DNA of 38,106 bases from an uncultured Bacteroidales bacterium. Its GTDB lineage: Bacteria > Bacteroidota > Bacteroidia > Bacteroidales > UBA932. Each line of letters begins with the position of its first letter. Within the stretch, counting starts at the first letter, position 1. This document shows positions 7,411-15,050 of the stretch, one piece after another. Below the pieces are notes generated by a model that was not told the DNA's origin, searched no databases, and saw nothing but the letters and a program-made list of their open reading frames with translations. The translations under genes and the position numbers were made by a program. The stretch is from NCBI GenBank assembly GCA_947302825.1, contig CAMYWP010000004.1, positions 1 through 38,106 of the forward strand, read 5' to 3'.

Positions 7411-7419
7411 TATTTTTGT
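7411..7419 (+). promoter_or_regulatory. Candidate -7 box for the TPR gene
   Basis: TATTTTTGT matches TAnnTTTGY and ends only 4 bases before ATG 7424, so the transcript would have almost no leader. No -33 box is evident. Confidence 0.4.
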
Positions 7420-7423
7420 ATTT

Positions 7424-9061
7424 ATGAAAAAATGGGTCTTAACTCTTCTCGCAGGCTTTCTTGCCGGGGTGTCTTTGGGCGCCCAAACGGTGGAGAGCAA
7501 TCTCATAGATGCGGTTACGCTCTATGGGAACGGCCGCTATAAACAGGCCCGGGAAGTGCTGGAAACCCTCTCCAAAGCCGCTCCGGAAGACGATGCCGTC
7601 TGGTATTATCTGGCCCAGACCCAGCTCCAAGCCCAGCAGACCGATGCCGCCGAAGAATCCCTGAAAAAAGCCGTTTCCCTGGACAGTACCAACTATTGGT
7701 ACCGCCGGATGCTGGGCCGCCTGTATCTGATGCAGGGCAAGATGGACCAGGGGCAGGCCCAGTACGAAGCCATCGTAAAAGCCTTCCCCGACAAATCATC
7801 GGCCGTATATGAACTGCTGGACATCTACCTGGCCCAGCAGGAATACGAAAAAGCCCTGAGTACCCTGGCCGATATTGAGCGGCAGCGCGGCCCGTCGGAA
7901 GTGGTGGCCCGCACGCAGTACGATGTCTACACCGCCATGGGTAAACAGGAAGAAGGCGCGGAGCTCCTGGAAAAATTCAACGAACAGTATTCCTCCCCCA
8001 TCATCCTGTCCATGCTGGGCGACTATTACCTGGCCGATTTCGCCGATTCCCTGGCCCAGGCCCGCTACACGGAAGCCCTTTCCCTGGACAGCAGCTATAT
8101 TCCCGCCGTGTTGGGTATATCGGAAGTGTATCGCCACCAGCGTCGTTACCAGGACTATTTCAACACCCTGGAGCCGTTTTTCAATTCGGAAGATGTGCCT
8201 GCGTCCAGCAAGACGATGTACATCACCAACATGACCCGCAGCATAGATCCTAAGATCCTGCAACTGCACAGGGAAGGCTTCGACAGGATGGTGCGGGAAA
8301 CCGCAGAGGTTCATCCGGCCGACAGCAGCGTGCTGGCCGCCGTGGGCAGTTATTTCTACAGCACGGGGCGCGAAGCCGATGCCGGCCAATGGTTCCAAAG
8401 CGCGGCCGACCAATTCCCCGAAAGCTTGGGACAAGTAGCCACCTATGTGCAGTATCTGTCCTTGCAGAAACAGTGGGAGCCCCTGCGGGAGCGTTCCATG
8501 GCCGCCTTTGAACATTTTGGCGAACTGGGCTTTCTGGACTATGCCAATATGGCCAACTACCAGTTGAAGGACTACGACGCCATTATCCAGAATTGCCAGT
8601 ATCTGTTGTCGCACTACCCTAAGGATAAGCAATTGTGCCTTAGCGCCTGGTCCATGATGGGCGACGCCCTGCATGAAAAAGGGCAGGAGAAGCAGGCGTA
8701 TGCAGCCTATGAAAAGGCTCTTCGGCTGGATCCGAACTATGCGCCGGTGCTCAACAATTACGCCTATTACCTGAGCCTGCAGGGCAAGAAGCTCAAGAAG
8801 GCCTACACCATGTCCAAGAAAACCGTGGAAGCCGAACCGGACAACGCCACCTACCTGGACACCTTCGCCTGGATCCTGCACCTGATGGGCCGGGATCTGG
8901 AAGCCAAACCCTTCTTCAAGCATGCCATGCTGTACGGCGGCAAGGAAAGCGCAGTGATCCTGCGTCACTATGCCACCGTGCTGGAAGTCTTGGGAGAAAA
9001 CGATACCGCTAAAGTATATCGGAATCAGGCCGCGCGCCTGGATGCACAGGAAAAGCAATGA
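7424..9061 (+). CDS. Exported tetratricopeptide-repeat protein
   Basis: From ATG 7424 the protein is 545 residues and begins with a clear signal peptide ('MKKWVLTLLAGFLAGVSLGA'). An upstream ATG at 7340 would add 28 residues ahead of the signal sequence and cross the promoter box, so it is rejected. Most of the protein is TPR-like helical pairs, for example 'YKQAREVLETLSKAAPEDDA', 'AEESLKKAVSLDSTNYWYRR' and 'AYAAYEKALRLDPNYAPVLN', giving at least nine repeats spread over the chain. Such proteins act as periplasmic or outer-membrane scaffolds. The stop overlaps the start of the EnvC-like gene by four bases (ATGA), so the two are probably co-expressed and may work together in cell-wall remodelling; that link is inferred from context only. 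Confidence 0.85.
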   Translation: MKKWVLTLLAGFLAGVSLGAQTVESNLIDAVTLYGNGRYKQAREVLETLSKAAPEDDAVWYYLAQTQLQAQQTDAAEESLKKAVSLDSTNYWYRRMLGRLYLMQGKMDQGQAQYEAIVKAFPDKSSAVYELLDIYLAQQEYEKALSTLADIERQRGPSEVVARTQYDVYTAMGKQEEGAELLEKFNEQYSSPIILSMLGDYYLADFADSLAQARYTEALSLDSSYIPAVLGISEVYRHQRRYQDYFNTLEPFFNSEDVPASSKTMYITNMTRSIDPKILQLHREGFDRMVRETAEVHPADSSVLAAVGSYFYSTGREADAGQWFQSAADQFPESLGQVATYVQYLSLQKQWEPLRERSMAAFEHFGELGFLDYANMANYQLKDYDAIIQNCQYLLSHYPKDKQLCLSAWSMMGDALHEKGQEKQAYAAYEKALRLDPNYAPVLNNYAYYLSLQGKKLKKAYTMSKKTVEAEPDNATYLDTFAWILHLMGRDLEAKPFFKHAMLYGGKESAVILRHYATVLEVLGENDTAKVYRNQAARLDAQEKQ

Positions 9062-10278
9062 AAAGAATCCTCACGCTCCTAGTGCTCACGCTGTGCGTGT
9101 GCCTGCCCGCCCTGGGCCAGAAATCCAACATGAAGCAGCTGGAAAGCCAGCGGGCACAGTTGGAGAAGGACATTGCCGTGCTCAACCGCCAGCTGGCGCA
9201 GAATGCCAAGAACAGTTCGGCGGCCATGAACAACCTGAGCCTGGTGCGGAGCAAGATATCGGCCCGCGAAAAACTCATTGCCGGGTGCGACCAGACGCTG
9301 CGCCTCCTCACGGACTCCATTCGCGTGGTCCAGGCCGAAATAGACCGTCTGCAGGCCCGCCACGACACCCTTTCCCTCTATTACGGCCGCCTTATTCGCG
9401 GGGCCTACAAAAACCGCGACAGCCGCATCTGGTACATGTACGTGCTTTCCAGTGAAAATATGGGACAGGCGTTCCGCCGTTTCGGCTACCTGCGGGGATT
9501 ATCGGCCGAAATGAGTAGCCAGGCGCTCAGAATCCGGGAGACATCGGCCAGCCTGGAAGTGGAAAAAGAGCGGCTCTCGGAACTGAAGGAAGAGGCCGAT
9601 GAAATGCGCCGCAAGGTGGTGCAGGAACGCACCAGTTTGAAGAGCGAGGAATCAGAACAGAACCAGTTGGTGGCCCAGCTTAACAAGGATCGCAAGAAAT
9701 ATCAGCAGCAGCTCCAGGAGAAAAACCGCCAGAAGGAGGCCCTGAACCGCAAGATCGCCGACCTCATCCGCAAAGAGCAGGAGGCCGCCGCCAAGAAGGC
9801 TGCCGGCAAGGGCAAAGGCAAGGCAAAGACCGGTGGAAAAACTACCTCCACGGAGATTGACACCAAACTGTCCAACGAGTTTGCCTCCAATAAGGGCCGA
9901 TTGCCCTGGCCGGTGGAAGGAGCCATTGTGGAGCGCTTCGGCAAGCATAAGCACCCCGTATACCAGAACGTGGACCTGCCGCAGAACAACGGCGTCACGC
10001 TGGCCGTGAAGCGGGGCACGCAGGCCAAGGCCGTCTTCAACGGCAAGGTCACGCAGATTGTGGTGCTGCCCGGCTACAACCAGTGCGTACTGGTGAACCA
10101 CGGCGAATATTTCACCCTGTACAGCAAACTGAAATCCGTATCCGTGAAGGCGGGAGACAAGGTAACCACCGGACAGGTGGTAGGTATCGTGGATACCATA
10201 GGCGGCGAAGACCAGTTCCACTTCGAGCTGTGGAAAGGCTCCACCCCGCAGAATCCGGAAAACTGGCTGCGCCAGTAA
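9058..10278 (+). CDS. EnvC-like murein hydrolase activator (degenerate LytM domain)
   Basis: A 406-residue protein with signal peptide (cleavage near 'ALG-Q21'), a long coiled coil (about 22-250, rich in E/K/Q heptads), a Lys/Gly-rich hinge ('AAGKGKGKAKTGGK') and a C-terminal M23/LytM domain (about 278-400, from 'GRLPWPVEGAIVERFG'). The zinc ligands are mostly lost: the HxxxD site is replaced by 'QNVDL', and the HxH site reads 'YSKL'. The lone 'FHFELW' motif remains. This is the EnvC/NlpD situation, in which the domain does not cut peptidoglycan but activates amidases during daughter-cell separation. It is co-transcribed with the upstream TPR gene and ends 4 bases from convergent tsaE. Confidence 0.88.
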   Translation: MKRILTLLVLTLCVCLPALGQKSNMKQLESQRAQLEKDIAVLNRQLAQNAKNSSAAMNNLSLVRSKISAREKLIAGCDQTLRLLTDSIRVVQAEIDRLQARHDTLSLYYGRLIRGAYKNRDSRIWYMYVLSSENMGQAFRRFGYLRGLSAEMSSQALRIRETSASLEVEKERLSELKEEADEMRRKVVQERTSLKSEESEQNQLVAQLNKDRKKYQQQLQEKNRQKEALNRKIADLIRKEQEAAAKKAAGKGKGKAKTGGKTTSTEIDTKLSNEFASNKGRLPWPVEGAIVERFGKHKHPVYQNVDLPQNNGVTLAVKRGTQAKAVFNGKVTQIVVLPGYNQCVLVNHGEYFTLYSKLKSVSVKAGDKVTTGQVVGIVDTIGGEDQFHFELWKGSTPQNPENWLRQ

Positions 10279-10282
10279 TCCC

Positions 10283-10708
10283 CTAATCTTCCCAGGAAAG
10301 CGTCCGGGAACCGTCGGGCGCCACTTCAATGTGCACCTGCAGGGTTTCTTCCGGCAGCAGGGTCTCTACATTTTCCGGCCACTCCATCAGGCACAGTTCC
10401 CCGCTGTCCAGATAATCGTACAGGCCGATATCCAGGGCTTCGGCCGGCTGTTCAATCCGGTAAAAGTCAAAGTGGAAGAGGGGCCGTCCGCCCCTGCCTC
10501 GATACTCGTTTACGATGGCAAAAGTAGGGGAACTGATGGCATCCTCCTCCACCCCCAGGGCCTTGCACACCGCCGTAATGAAAGTGGTCTTCCCCGCCCC
10601 CATAGGCGCATAAAATGCTATCAGGTTATGCTCTCCGATGGCCCGCAGAAACTCCTGTGCGGCACGATCCAGGTCCTCCAGACCAATGATATGGATTTCG
10701 TGTTTCAT
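10283..10708 (-). CDS. tsaE: tRNA threonylcarbamoyladenosine biosynthesis ATPase TsaE
   Basis: A 141-residue P-loop ATPase needed with TsaB, TsaC and TsaD to make t6A37 on ANN-decoding tRNAs, generally an essential modification. The Walker A motif is 'APMGAGKTTF', followed by the typical 'SSPTFAIVNEY', 'LFHFDFYRI' and 'LCLMEWPE' motifs. The length is usual. Its ATG overlaps the hicB stop by four bases (ATGA), so it is translated from the same mRNA as the toxin-antitoxin pair upstream. Confidence 0.95.
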   Translation of the reverse strand: MKHEIHIIGLEDLDRAAQEFLRAIGEHNLIAFYAPMGAGKTTFITAVCKALGVEEDAISSPTFAIVNEYRGRGGRPLFHFDFYRIEQPAEALDIGLYDYLDSGELCLMEWPENVETLLPEETLQVHIEVAPDGSRTLSWED

Positions 10709-11034
10709 AGTGCTGCAGAGATGGCCTGTTTGATAAACTTGTTGAGGCTGACACCCAACTTTTCGGCTTTTTCGGCCGCCTCACGATGCATTTCAGATGT
10801 CATACGCAGGACTAGTTTCCCGCTGTACGGTGTCTCAGGTTCAACACCATCTTCCATACAATCCCGTAAGTAGAAATCAATGGATTCTTCGAAATCTTTT
10901 TTTAGGCTCTCTACGGAAGTACCTTCGTATAGAATACCCGTACGCTTCAATCCCAATACCATTCCAAAGAAACAGTTATCTTCTTCGGAGAACTCTACGC
11001 TACCCGTATAGCCTTTATATCTTAATCTACCCAT
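10705..11034 (-). CDS. hicB: HicB family antitoxin
   Basis: A 109-residue protein. The N-terminal half has the partial RNase-H-like HicB fold ('YKGYTGSVEFSEEDNCFFGM', 'EGTSVESLKKDFEESIDFYL'). The C-terminal part ('KLVLRMTSEMHREAAEKAEK') is a ribbon-helix-helix DNA-binding domain that would repress the operon. It lies one base after hicA and overlaps tsaE by four bases. It neutralises HicA by direct binding. Confidence 0.9.
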   Translation of the reverse strand: MGRLRYKGYTGSVEFSEEDNCFFGMVLGLKRTGILYEGTSVESLKKDFEESIDFYLRDCMEDGVEPETPYSGKLVLRMTSEMHREAAEKAEKLGVSLNKFIKQAISAAL

Positions 11035-11035
11035 A

Positions 11036-11287
11036 TTACAGTAGTTTCCGTTGTTTCATCAGTTTTTTGAGGCCCTTCATGCATCCCTCTTTTAAATGCT
11101 TGCCTGGATGAGGTTTATGTAGTTGTATCCGGTCTTCCCCTTTCTTGAAAACCACTCTGGATCCCGATGTGGGACCCTTGTTGTCCATAGTATATCCGAA
11201 TGAGGCAAATAATGTTACCAATTCTTCAAACGTAAAGTCCTTGGGCAACTTTTTAAACCTCTCTATCAGTTTGTCTTTCGTTGACAT
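11036..11287 (-). CDS. hicA: HicA family mRNA interferase toxin
   Basis: An 83-residue HicA-like protein with the dsRBD-like fold: 'FEELVTLFASFGYTM', then 'GPTSGSRVVFKKGEDRIQLH', then 'KPHPGKHLKEGCMKGL'. The form with 'GSRVVF' and 'HKPHP' instead of 'GSHH' is the variant often seen in Bacteroidota; the His residues of 'LHKPHP' are the likely catalytic candidates. When freed from HicB it would cleave mRNA. A -7-like sequence TATCTTCGC (11289-11297, minus) one base before the ATG differs from consensus at one position and may drive the module. Confidence 0.88.
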   Translation of the reverse strand: MSTKDKLIERFKKLPKDFTFEELVTLFASFGYTMDNKGPTSGSRVVFKKGEDRIQLHKPHPGKHLKEGCMKGLKKLMKQRKLL

Positions 11288-11314
11288 GGCGAAGATACTA
11301 AAAATGATACTATT

Positions 11315-12874
11315 TTACAAATCCAGCAGATTCCGCCTGTCCAGGAAGCGGTAGCTGGCGGCTTCGGCTAAGTGGACGGGCTGAATGTCCGGGGAGGCGT
11401 CCAGATCGGCGATGGTGCGGGCAATCTTGATGATGCGGGTGTAGGCCCTGGCGCTCAGGCCCAGGCGGTCAATTACCTTCTCCAACAATTGTTTACAGTC
11501 TTCCGACAAGGGGCAGAAGCGTTCCATCTGCCGGGAATCCATCTCTGAGTTGGTGAAGATAGAACTGCCGGCAAAACGTTGCCGCTGCACTTCCCGGGCC
11601 TGGAGTACCCGTTGCGCGATGGCGGCCGACGGCTCTGCTTTTGCGCCTCTCAGCAGCGCAGTAGTTTCCACGGTTCTGCAAAGTAGTTGAATATCAATAC
11701 GATCCATGATCGGTCCGCTGAGCTTAGCGAGATAGGCCTGGCGCTGGCCGGGTGTGCAGGTGCAGCGGTTTCCCTCCCCATAATAACCGCAGGGGCAGGG
11801 GTTGGAAGCCGCCACCAGCATAAAGGAGGCGGGGTATTCAATCTTGGCCTTCAGGCGCGAAATGCACACTACGCGGTCTTCCAGCGGGGCCCGGAGCGCT
11901 TCCAACGTGGATTTGGGCGCTTCGCAGAATTCGTCCAGAAAGAGGATGCCGTTGGTGGCCAGGGACACTTCCCCGGGCATAATGTTCTCGCCGCTGCCGC
12001 CGCCCAGCATGGCCGCCTTGGAGGCCGATATGTGCGGCGCGCGGAACGGGCGCCGGCGCAGCAAGCCCGGTGAGCCCGTAGTCCGGCCTGCTACGGAATA
12101 CACCTTGGAAGTAATGGCGCTCTCTTCCAGGCTCATCGGCGGCAAAATGCCCGCCAGGGCCTTTGCCAACGAGCTTTTCCCGCTGCCGGGCGGTCCCAGT
12201 AAAAGTACGTTGTGTCCTCCGGCGCTGGCAATTTCCACCCCGCGTTTGGCTCCTTCCTGGCCGATGATATCGGCAAAATCCATAAACGAACCGAAGGGAA
12301 TGGGCGGTTGGGAGAGCGCCTGCCGATACCGTTCCGTATTCCAGATGAGTAGCGAGGAAGGGTCTTCCCGCTCTTCCAGTATGAGCAGGACGTCGTCCAG
12401 CGTGCGCACGCCGTACACCTGTGTCTGGGTGAAATCGGCCGCCTCCAGGGCGCTTTCTTCCGGAAGGATGCACCCCCGGAAGCCCAGTTCCATGGCCAGT
12501 TCCACCATGGGCAGTGCGCCACTTACGGGCCTTATGCTGCCGTCCAGGCCTAATTCACCCATAATCAAGTATTTGCCCAGTGCCGGCAGGGGTCGCTGTT
12601 CCGATGCCGCGATGATGCCCAGCGCGATGGGAATGTCGTAGCCGCTCCCCTGCTTGTGCAGATCGGCCGGAGCCAGATTGATGACTATTTTCTTTCCAGG
12701 AATATGGAAGCCTTTGGCCTGCAGGGCAGTGACCGTGCGCAGAAGGCTTTCCTTGACGGCGGCATCCGCAAGCCCGACCAAATGAATTCCGATTCCCAGC
12801 GTGATGTTCACTTCGATGGTCACAGGAACGGCGCGGATGCCGATGCACTTGGCGCCGTAAATATACACCAACAT
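11315..12874 (-). CDS. yifB: YifB/ComM family Mg-chelatase-like AAA+ ATPase
   Basis: A 519-residue protein. It has an N-terminal Lon-like/ChlI domain ('GLADAAVKESLLRTVTALQA', 'NLAPADLHKQGSGYDIPIAL'), a central AAA+ module with Walker A 'GPPGSGKSS' and Walker B 'GILFLDEF', a Cys cluster typical of the family ('NPCPCGYYGEGNRCTC'), and a C-terminal Mg-chelatase helical domain. In Proteobacteria ComM is a branch-migration helicase for natural transformation; its role in Bacteroidota is not settled. The start 'MLVYIYGAKCIGIRAVPVTI' matches the family. It follows the lipoprotein gene by 3 bases and precedes hicA by 27. Confidence 0.95.
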   Translation of the reverse strand: MLVYIYGAKCIGIRAVPVTIEVNITLGIGIHLVGLADAAVKESLLRTVTALQAKGFHIPGKKIVINLAPADLHKQGSGYDIPIALGIIAASEQRPLPALGKYLIMGELGLDGSIRPVSGALPMVELAMELGFRGCILPEESALEAADFTQTQVYGVRTLDDVLLILEEREDPSSLLIWNTERYRQALSQPPIPFGSFMDFADIIGQEGAKRGVEIASAGGHNVLLLGPPGSGKSSLAKALAGILPPMSLEESAITSKVYSVAGRTTGSPGLLRRRPFRAPHISASKAAMLGGGSGENIMPGEVSLATNGILFLDEFCEAPKSTLEALRAPLEDRVVCISRLKAKIEYPASFMLVAASNPCPCGYYGEGNRCTCTPGQRQAYLAKLSGPIMDRIDIQLLCRTVETTALLRGAKAEPSAAIAQRVLQAREVQRQRFAGSSIFTNSEMDSRQMERFCPLSEDCKQLLEKVIDRLGLSARAYTRIIKIARTIADLDASPDIQPVHLAEAASYRFLDRRNLLDL

Positions 12875-12877
12875 AAC

Positions 12878-14086
12878 TCAATGGATTTGGACGGAGGTGA
12901 AATAGCCGTTGAACTCCAGGGTTTGCACTTCCCGGCCCCGGATGAGCAGGTGCTTTTGGCGGTCCGGAGTGCTGAGCGCCAAACCCAGCACCCCCTTTTT
13001 GAGCTGGATGCAGCGGGACGATGGCAGCTCATAACGGTCCGATGTAAACGTGATGCCCGCCTTGTCCAGATAGGCTGTCCGAACCAGTCCTTCAGGGCTT
13101 TCCACCAAATAAGCCACATGCTCCCCGTCCGTGACCATCTCGCGGATGCGCTGGTTGTCCGTAACCATGAACGGAATCTCGGAAGGGGTCCGCAGCCAGT
13201 AGCAGTATTGCTTACCGCCGATAATACCGGTACTATACCCTTTCAAAAGGATTTCTTCATTTACGACGGTCAGTTTCCAGTAATGGGGAACCTCGGTGGT
13301 GGCCACCTCCACGGCCTGGTAGGTTTCATCCTTCACCAGGCAGAAGGTGTTCCGGATGCTGCTGCGCAGTTCGCTCCGGTACACGATCCCATTATGGACC
13401 CGGATGTCAAAAATGGCATCGGCACTGCCGGCTGGCAGCGTTTTGAGCACCTGATTCTCCCGCATCACCCGGTATTCCCATAGCAGTTCCTCTCCTTTCC
13501 ACAGGGGAATGCCGTAAGTGTAATACACGCCGGAGGTGTCCTGTGAGAAGGCGCCGCCCTCCCATTCGTTGTCGTCCGGCCCGCCCAGGATGGTGCCTGT
13601 GGGGGCGCTGAAGCGTTCTTCCCCGTTCACGCGGAGGCTGAAACCCTCCTTGCCCTGGCGTTGCCCCAAAGTATAGAGCTTGCCTTTTACCTCCAGAAAA
13701 CCCCGCAGCAATTCGTCGCCGGGATAGCGGAAACGCTCTTCCCCGTCGCGCGAAATTACCACTTCCGTTCCATCGCAGGCGTCCGTCCACAAATGCCCTT
13801 TCAGAAGACGGTGGCGCTCCGGCTCCGGACGGCCGGAAACAGGCACCCGCAGCACTTCTTCACCGTTTTTGAACAGGACCACATCGGCCGATTCATCCTC
13901 GCCGAAACAAAGTGCCGTGGCATAAAAGTCCGGCGGCGGTTCCGGCGCATCCGGGTCCAAAATGCCGGTACTGTCCCGACGCGTTCCGTTCCAAGACGGG
14001 TCCGAGCGGGGCGGGGTGTCGAAAAGGGATTTTTGGCAGGACAGCACAAAGGCCGATAGAAGAAAAATTCGAATCAACTTACACAT
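12878..14086 (-). CDS. Hypothetical lipoprotein, possible beta-propeller
   Basis: A 402-residue protein with a lipoprotein signal ('MCKLIRIFLLSAFVLSCQKS', lipid-modified C17) and a Pro/Asp-rich linker ('DPDAPEPPPDF'). The rest is a series of short beta-rich units that repeat 'NGEE', 'DGEER' and 'HNGIVYR'-type turns about every 45 residues, suggesting a propeller. No family is recognised, so no function is proposed. It heads the run lipoprotein-yifB-hicA-hicB-tsaE and is divergent from ispE. No TAnnTTTG box was found immediately upstream. Confidence 0.75.
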   Translation of the reverse strand: MCKLIRIFLLSAFVLSCQKSLFDTPPRSDPSWNGTRRDSTGILDPDAPEPPPDFYATALCFGEDESADVVLFKNGEEVLRVPVSGRPEPERHRLLKGHLWTDACDGTEVVISRDGEERFRYPGDELLRGFLEVKGKLYTLGQRQGKEGFSLRVNGEERFSAPTGTILGGPDDNEWEGGAFSQDTSGVYYTYGIPLWKGEELLWEYRVMRENQVLKTLPAGSADAIFDIRVHNGIVYRSELRSSIRNTFCLVKDETYQAVEVATTEVPHYWKLTVVNEEILLKGYSTGIIGGKQYCYWLRTPSEIPFMVTDNQRIREMVTDGEHVAYLVESPEGLVRTAYLDKAGITFTSDRYELPSSRCIQLKKGVLGLALSTPDRQKHLLIRGREVQTLEFNGYFTSVQIH

Positions 14087-14138
14087 GGCTCACAGTTTTT
14101 CTGGGCGGCAAGGTCGGAATTGAAGCGCAAAAAACCTA

Positions 14139-14193
14139 CAATCGTAAAAAAGATTGTGTTGTTTCAGGTGATTTTTCCATGTTTCTTACGATT
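14139..14193. repeat. Dyad AATCGTAA/TTACGATT upstream of ispE
   Basis: CAATCGTAA (14139-14147) faces TTACGATT (14186-14193), with GTTGTTTCAGGTGAT (14158-14172) between. The same three blocks in the same order occur at 1117-1191 upstream of the rpn remnant with different spacing. Confidence 0.4.
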
Positions 14194-14201
14194 TTAGCAT
14201 G

Positions 14202-14210
14202 TATCTTTGC
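14202..14210 (+). promoter_or_regulatory. -7 box for ispE
   Basis: TATCTTTGC is an exact TAnnTTTGY match ending 3 bases before ATG 14214. Transcription would start at or next to the start codon. Confidence 0.5.
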
Positions 14211-14213
14211 AGT

Positions 14214-15050
14214 ATGATCGGCTATCCCAACGTAAAAATCAACCTGGGCCTGCACGTATTGCGGCGGCGCCCGGACGGCTACCACGACCTGGAAACCCTC
14301 TTCGTTCCCTACACCGGTATCACCGACTGCCTGGAGGTGATTACCGGCGACGACTACAGCCGTACCCTGGCCAGCCTCAAGGAGCGCTACGGCACTCTTG
14401 CGCAGGCTGTCTCCCCGGACGGTAAGCTCATGATCAGCATTGCCCGGAAAGAAGGCGTGGACTGGGATCCGCTCCAGGATCTCACCGCCAAGGCCTATAT
14501 GCTTCTGGCGGCCGATTATAAGCTGCCTCCCATGAAGATTTTCCTGGAAAAACGGGCTCCTGTGGGCGCCGGACTGGGAGGTGGATCGGCCGATGCCGCC
14601 TGGGCCTTACGCCTGATGGCGGAGCTGGCGGGCCTGGAGTTGTCGGACGAGGTCCTGTCCGCCTATGCCGCCCGCCTGGGCAGCGACTGCGCCTTCTTCG
14701 TGTACAATACACCCATGCTGGGAACAGGGCGTGGCGAAGTGCTGGAACCCTTCCAACTGGATCTGAGCCCTTATCGGCTGGAGGTGGTGATTCCGGAGGG
14801 CATCAGCGTTTCCACGGCCGATGCCTACCGCGGCATAGTCCCCCATCTTCCGGAAAAAACGCTGCGGGAAGTGCTTCAGCAGCCGGTTTCCACTTGGAAG
14901 GCCGATTTGAAGAATGCTTTTGAAGAGACGGTATTTGCCAAGTACCCGGCGCTGACCGACTATAAGGAGCAGCTGTATGAGCGCGGGGCCCTGTACGCGG
15001 CCATGAGCGGCAGCGGATCGGCCCTTTTCGGCCTGTTTCCCCAATTATAA
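14214..15050 (+). CDS. ispE: 4-diphosphocytidyl-2-C-methyl-D-erythritol kinase
   Basis: A 278-residue GHMP kinase that phosphorylates CDP-methylerythritol in the MEP pathway for isoprenoid precursors. The N-terminus 'PNVKINLGLHVLRRRPDGYH' gives the substrate Lys and the 'RPDGYHDLET' motif. The ATP loop is 'PVGAGLGGGSADAA', and 'RLGSDCAFF' and 'MSGSGSALFGLF' are the remaining family motifs. ATG 14214 is chosen over an in-frame upstream ATG (14199), which would add five residues and overlap the -7 box. Its stop overlaps the convergent sulfatase stop by six bases. Confidence 0.95.
   Translation: MIGYPNVKINLGLHVLRRRPDGYHDLETLFVPYTGITDCLEVITGDDYSRTLASLKERYGTLAQAVSPDGKLMISIARKEGVDWDPLQDLTAKAYMLLAADYKLPPMKIFLEKRAPVGAGLGGGSADAAWALRLMAELAGLELSDEVLSAYAARLGSDCAFFVYNTPMLGTGRGEVLEPFQLDLSPYRLEVVIPEGISVSTADAYRGIVPHLPEKTLREVLQQPVSTWKADLKNAFEETVFAKYPALTDYKEQLYERGALYAAMSGSGSALFGLFPQL

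Noticed and set aside
7340..7423. 28-residue N-terminal extension of the TPR protein
   Set aside because: It precedes a clear signal peptide and overlaps the divergent promoter region and the sigma-factor gene.
9058..10278. Active M23 endopeptidase
   Set aside because: The zinc ligands of the HxxxD and HxH motifs are replaced, as in EnvC-type activators.
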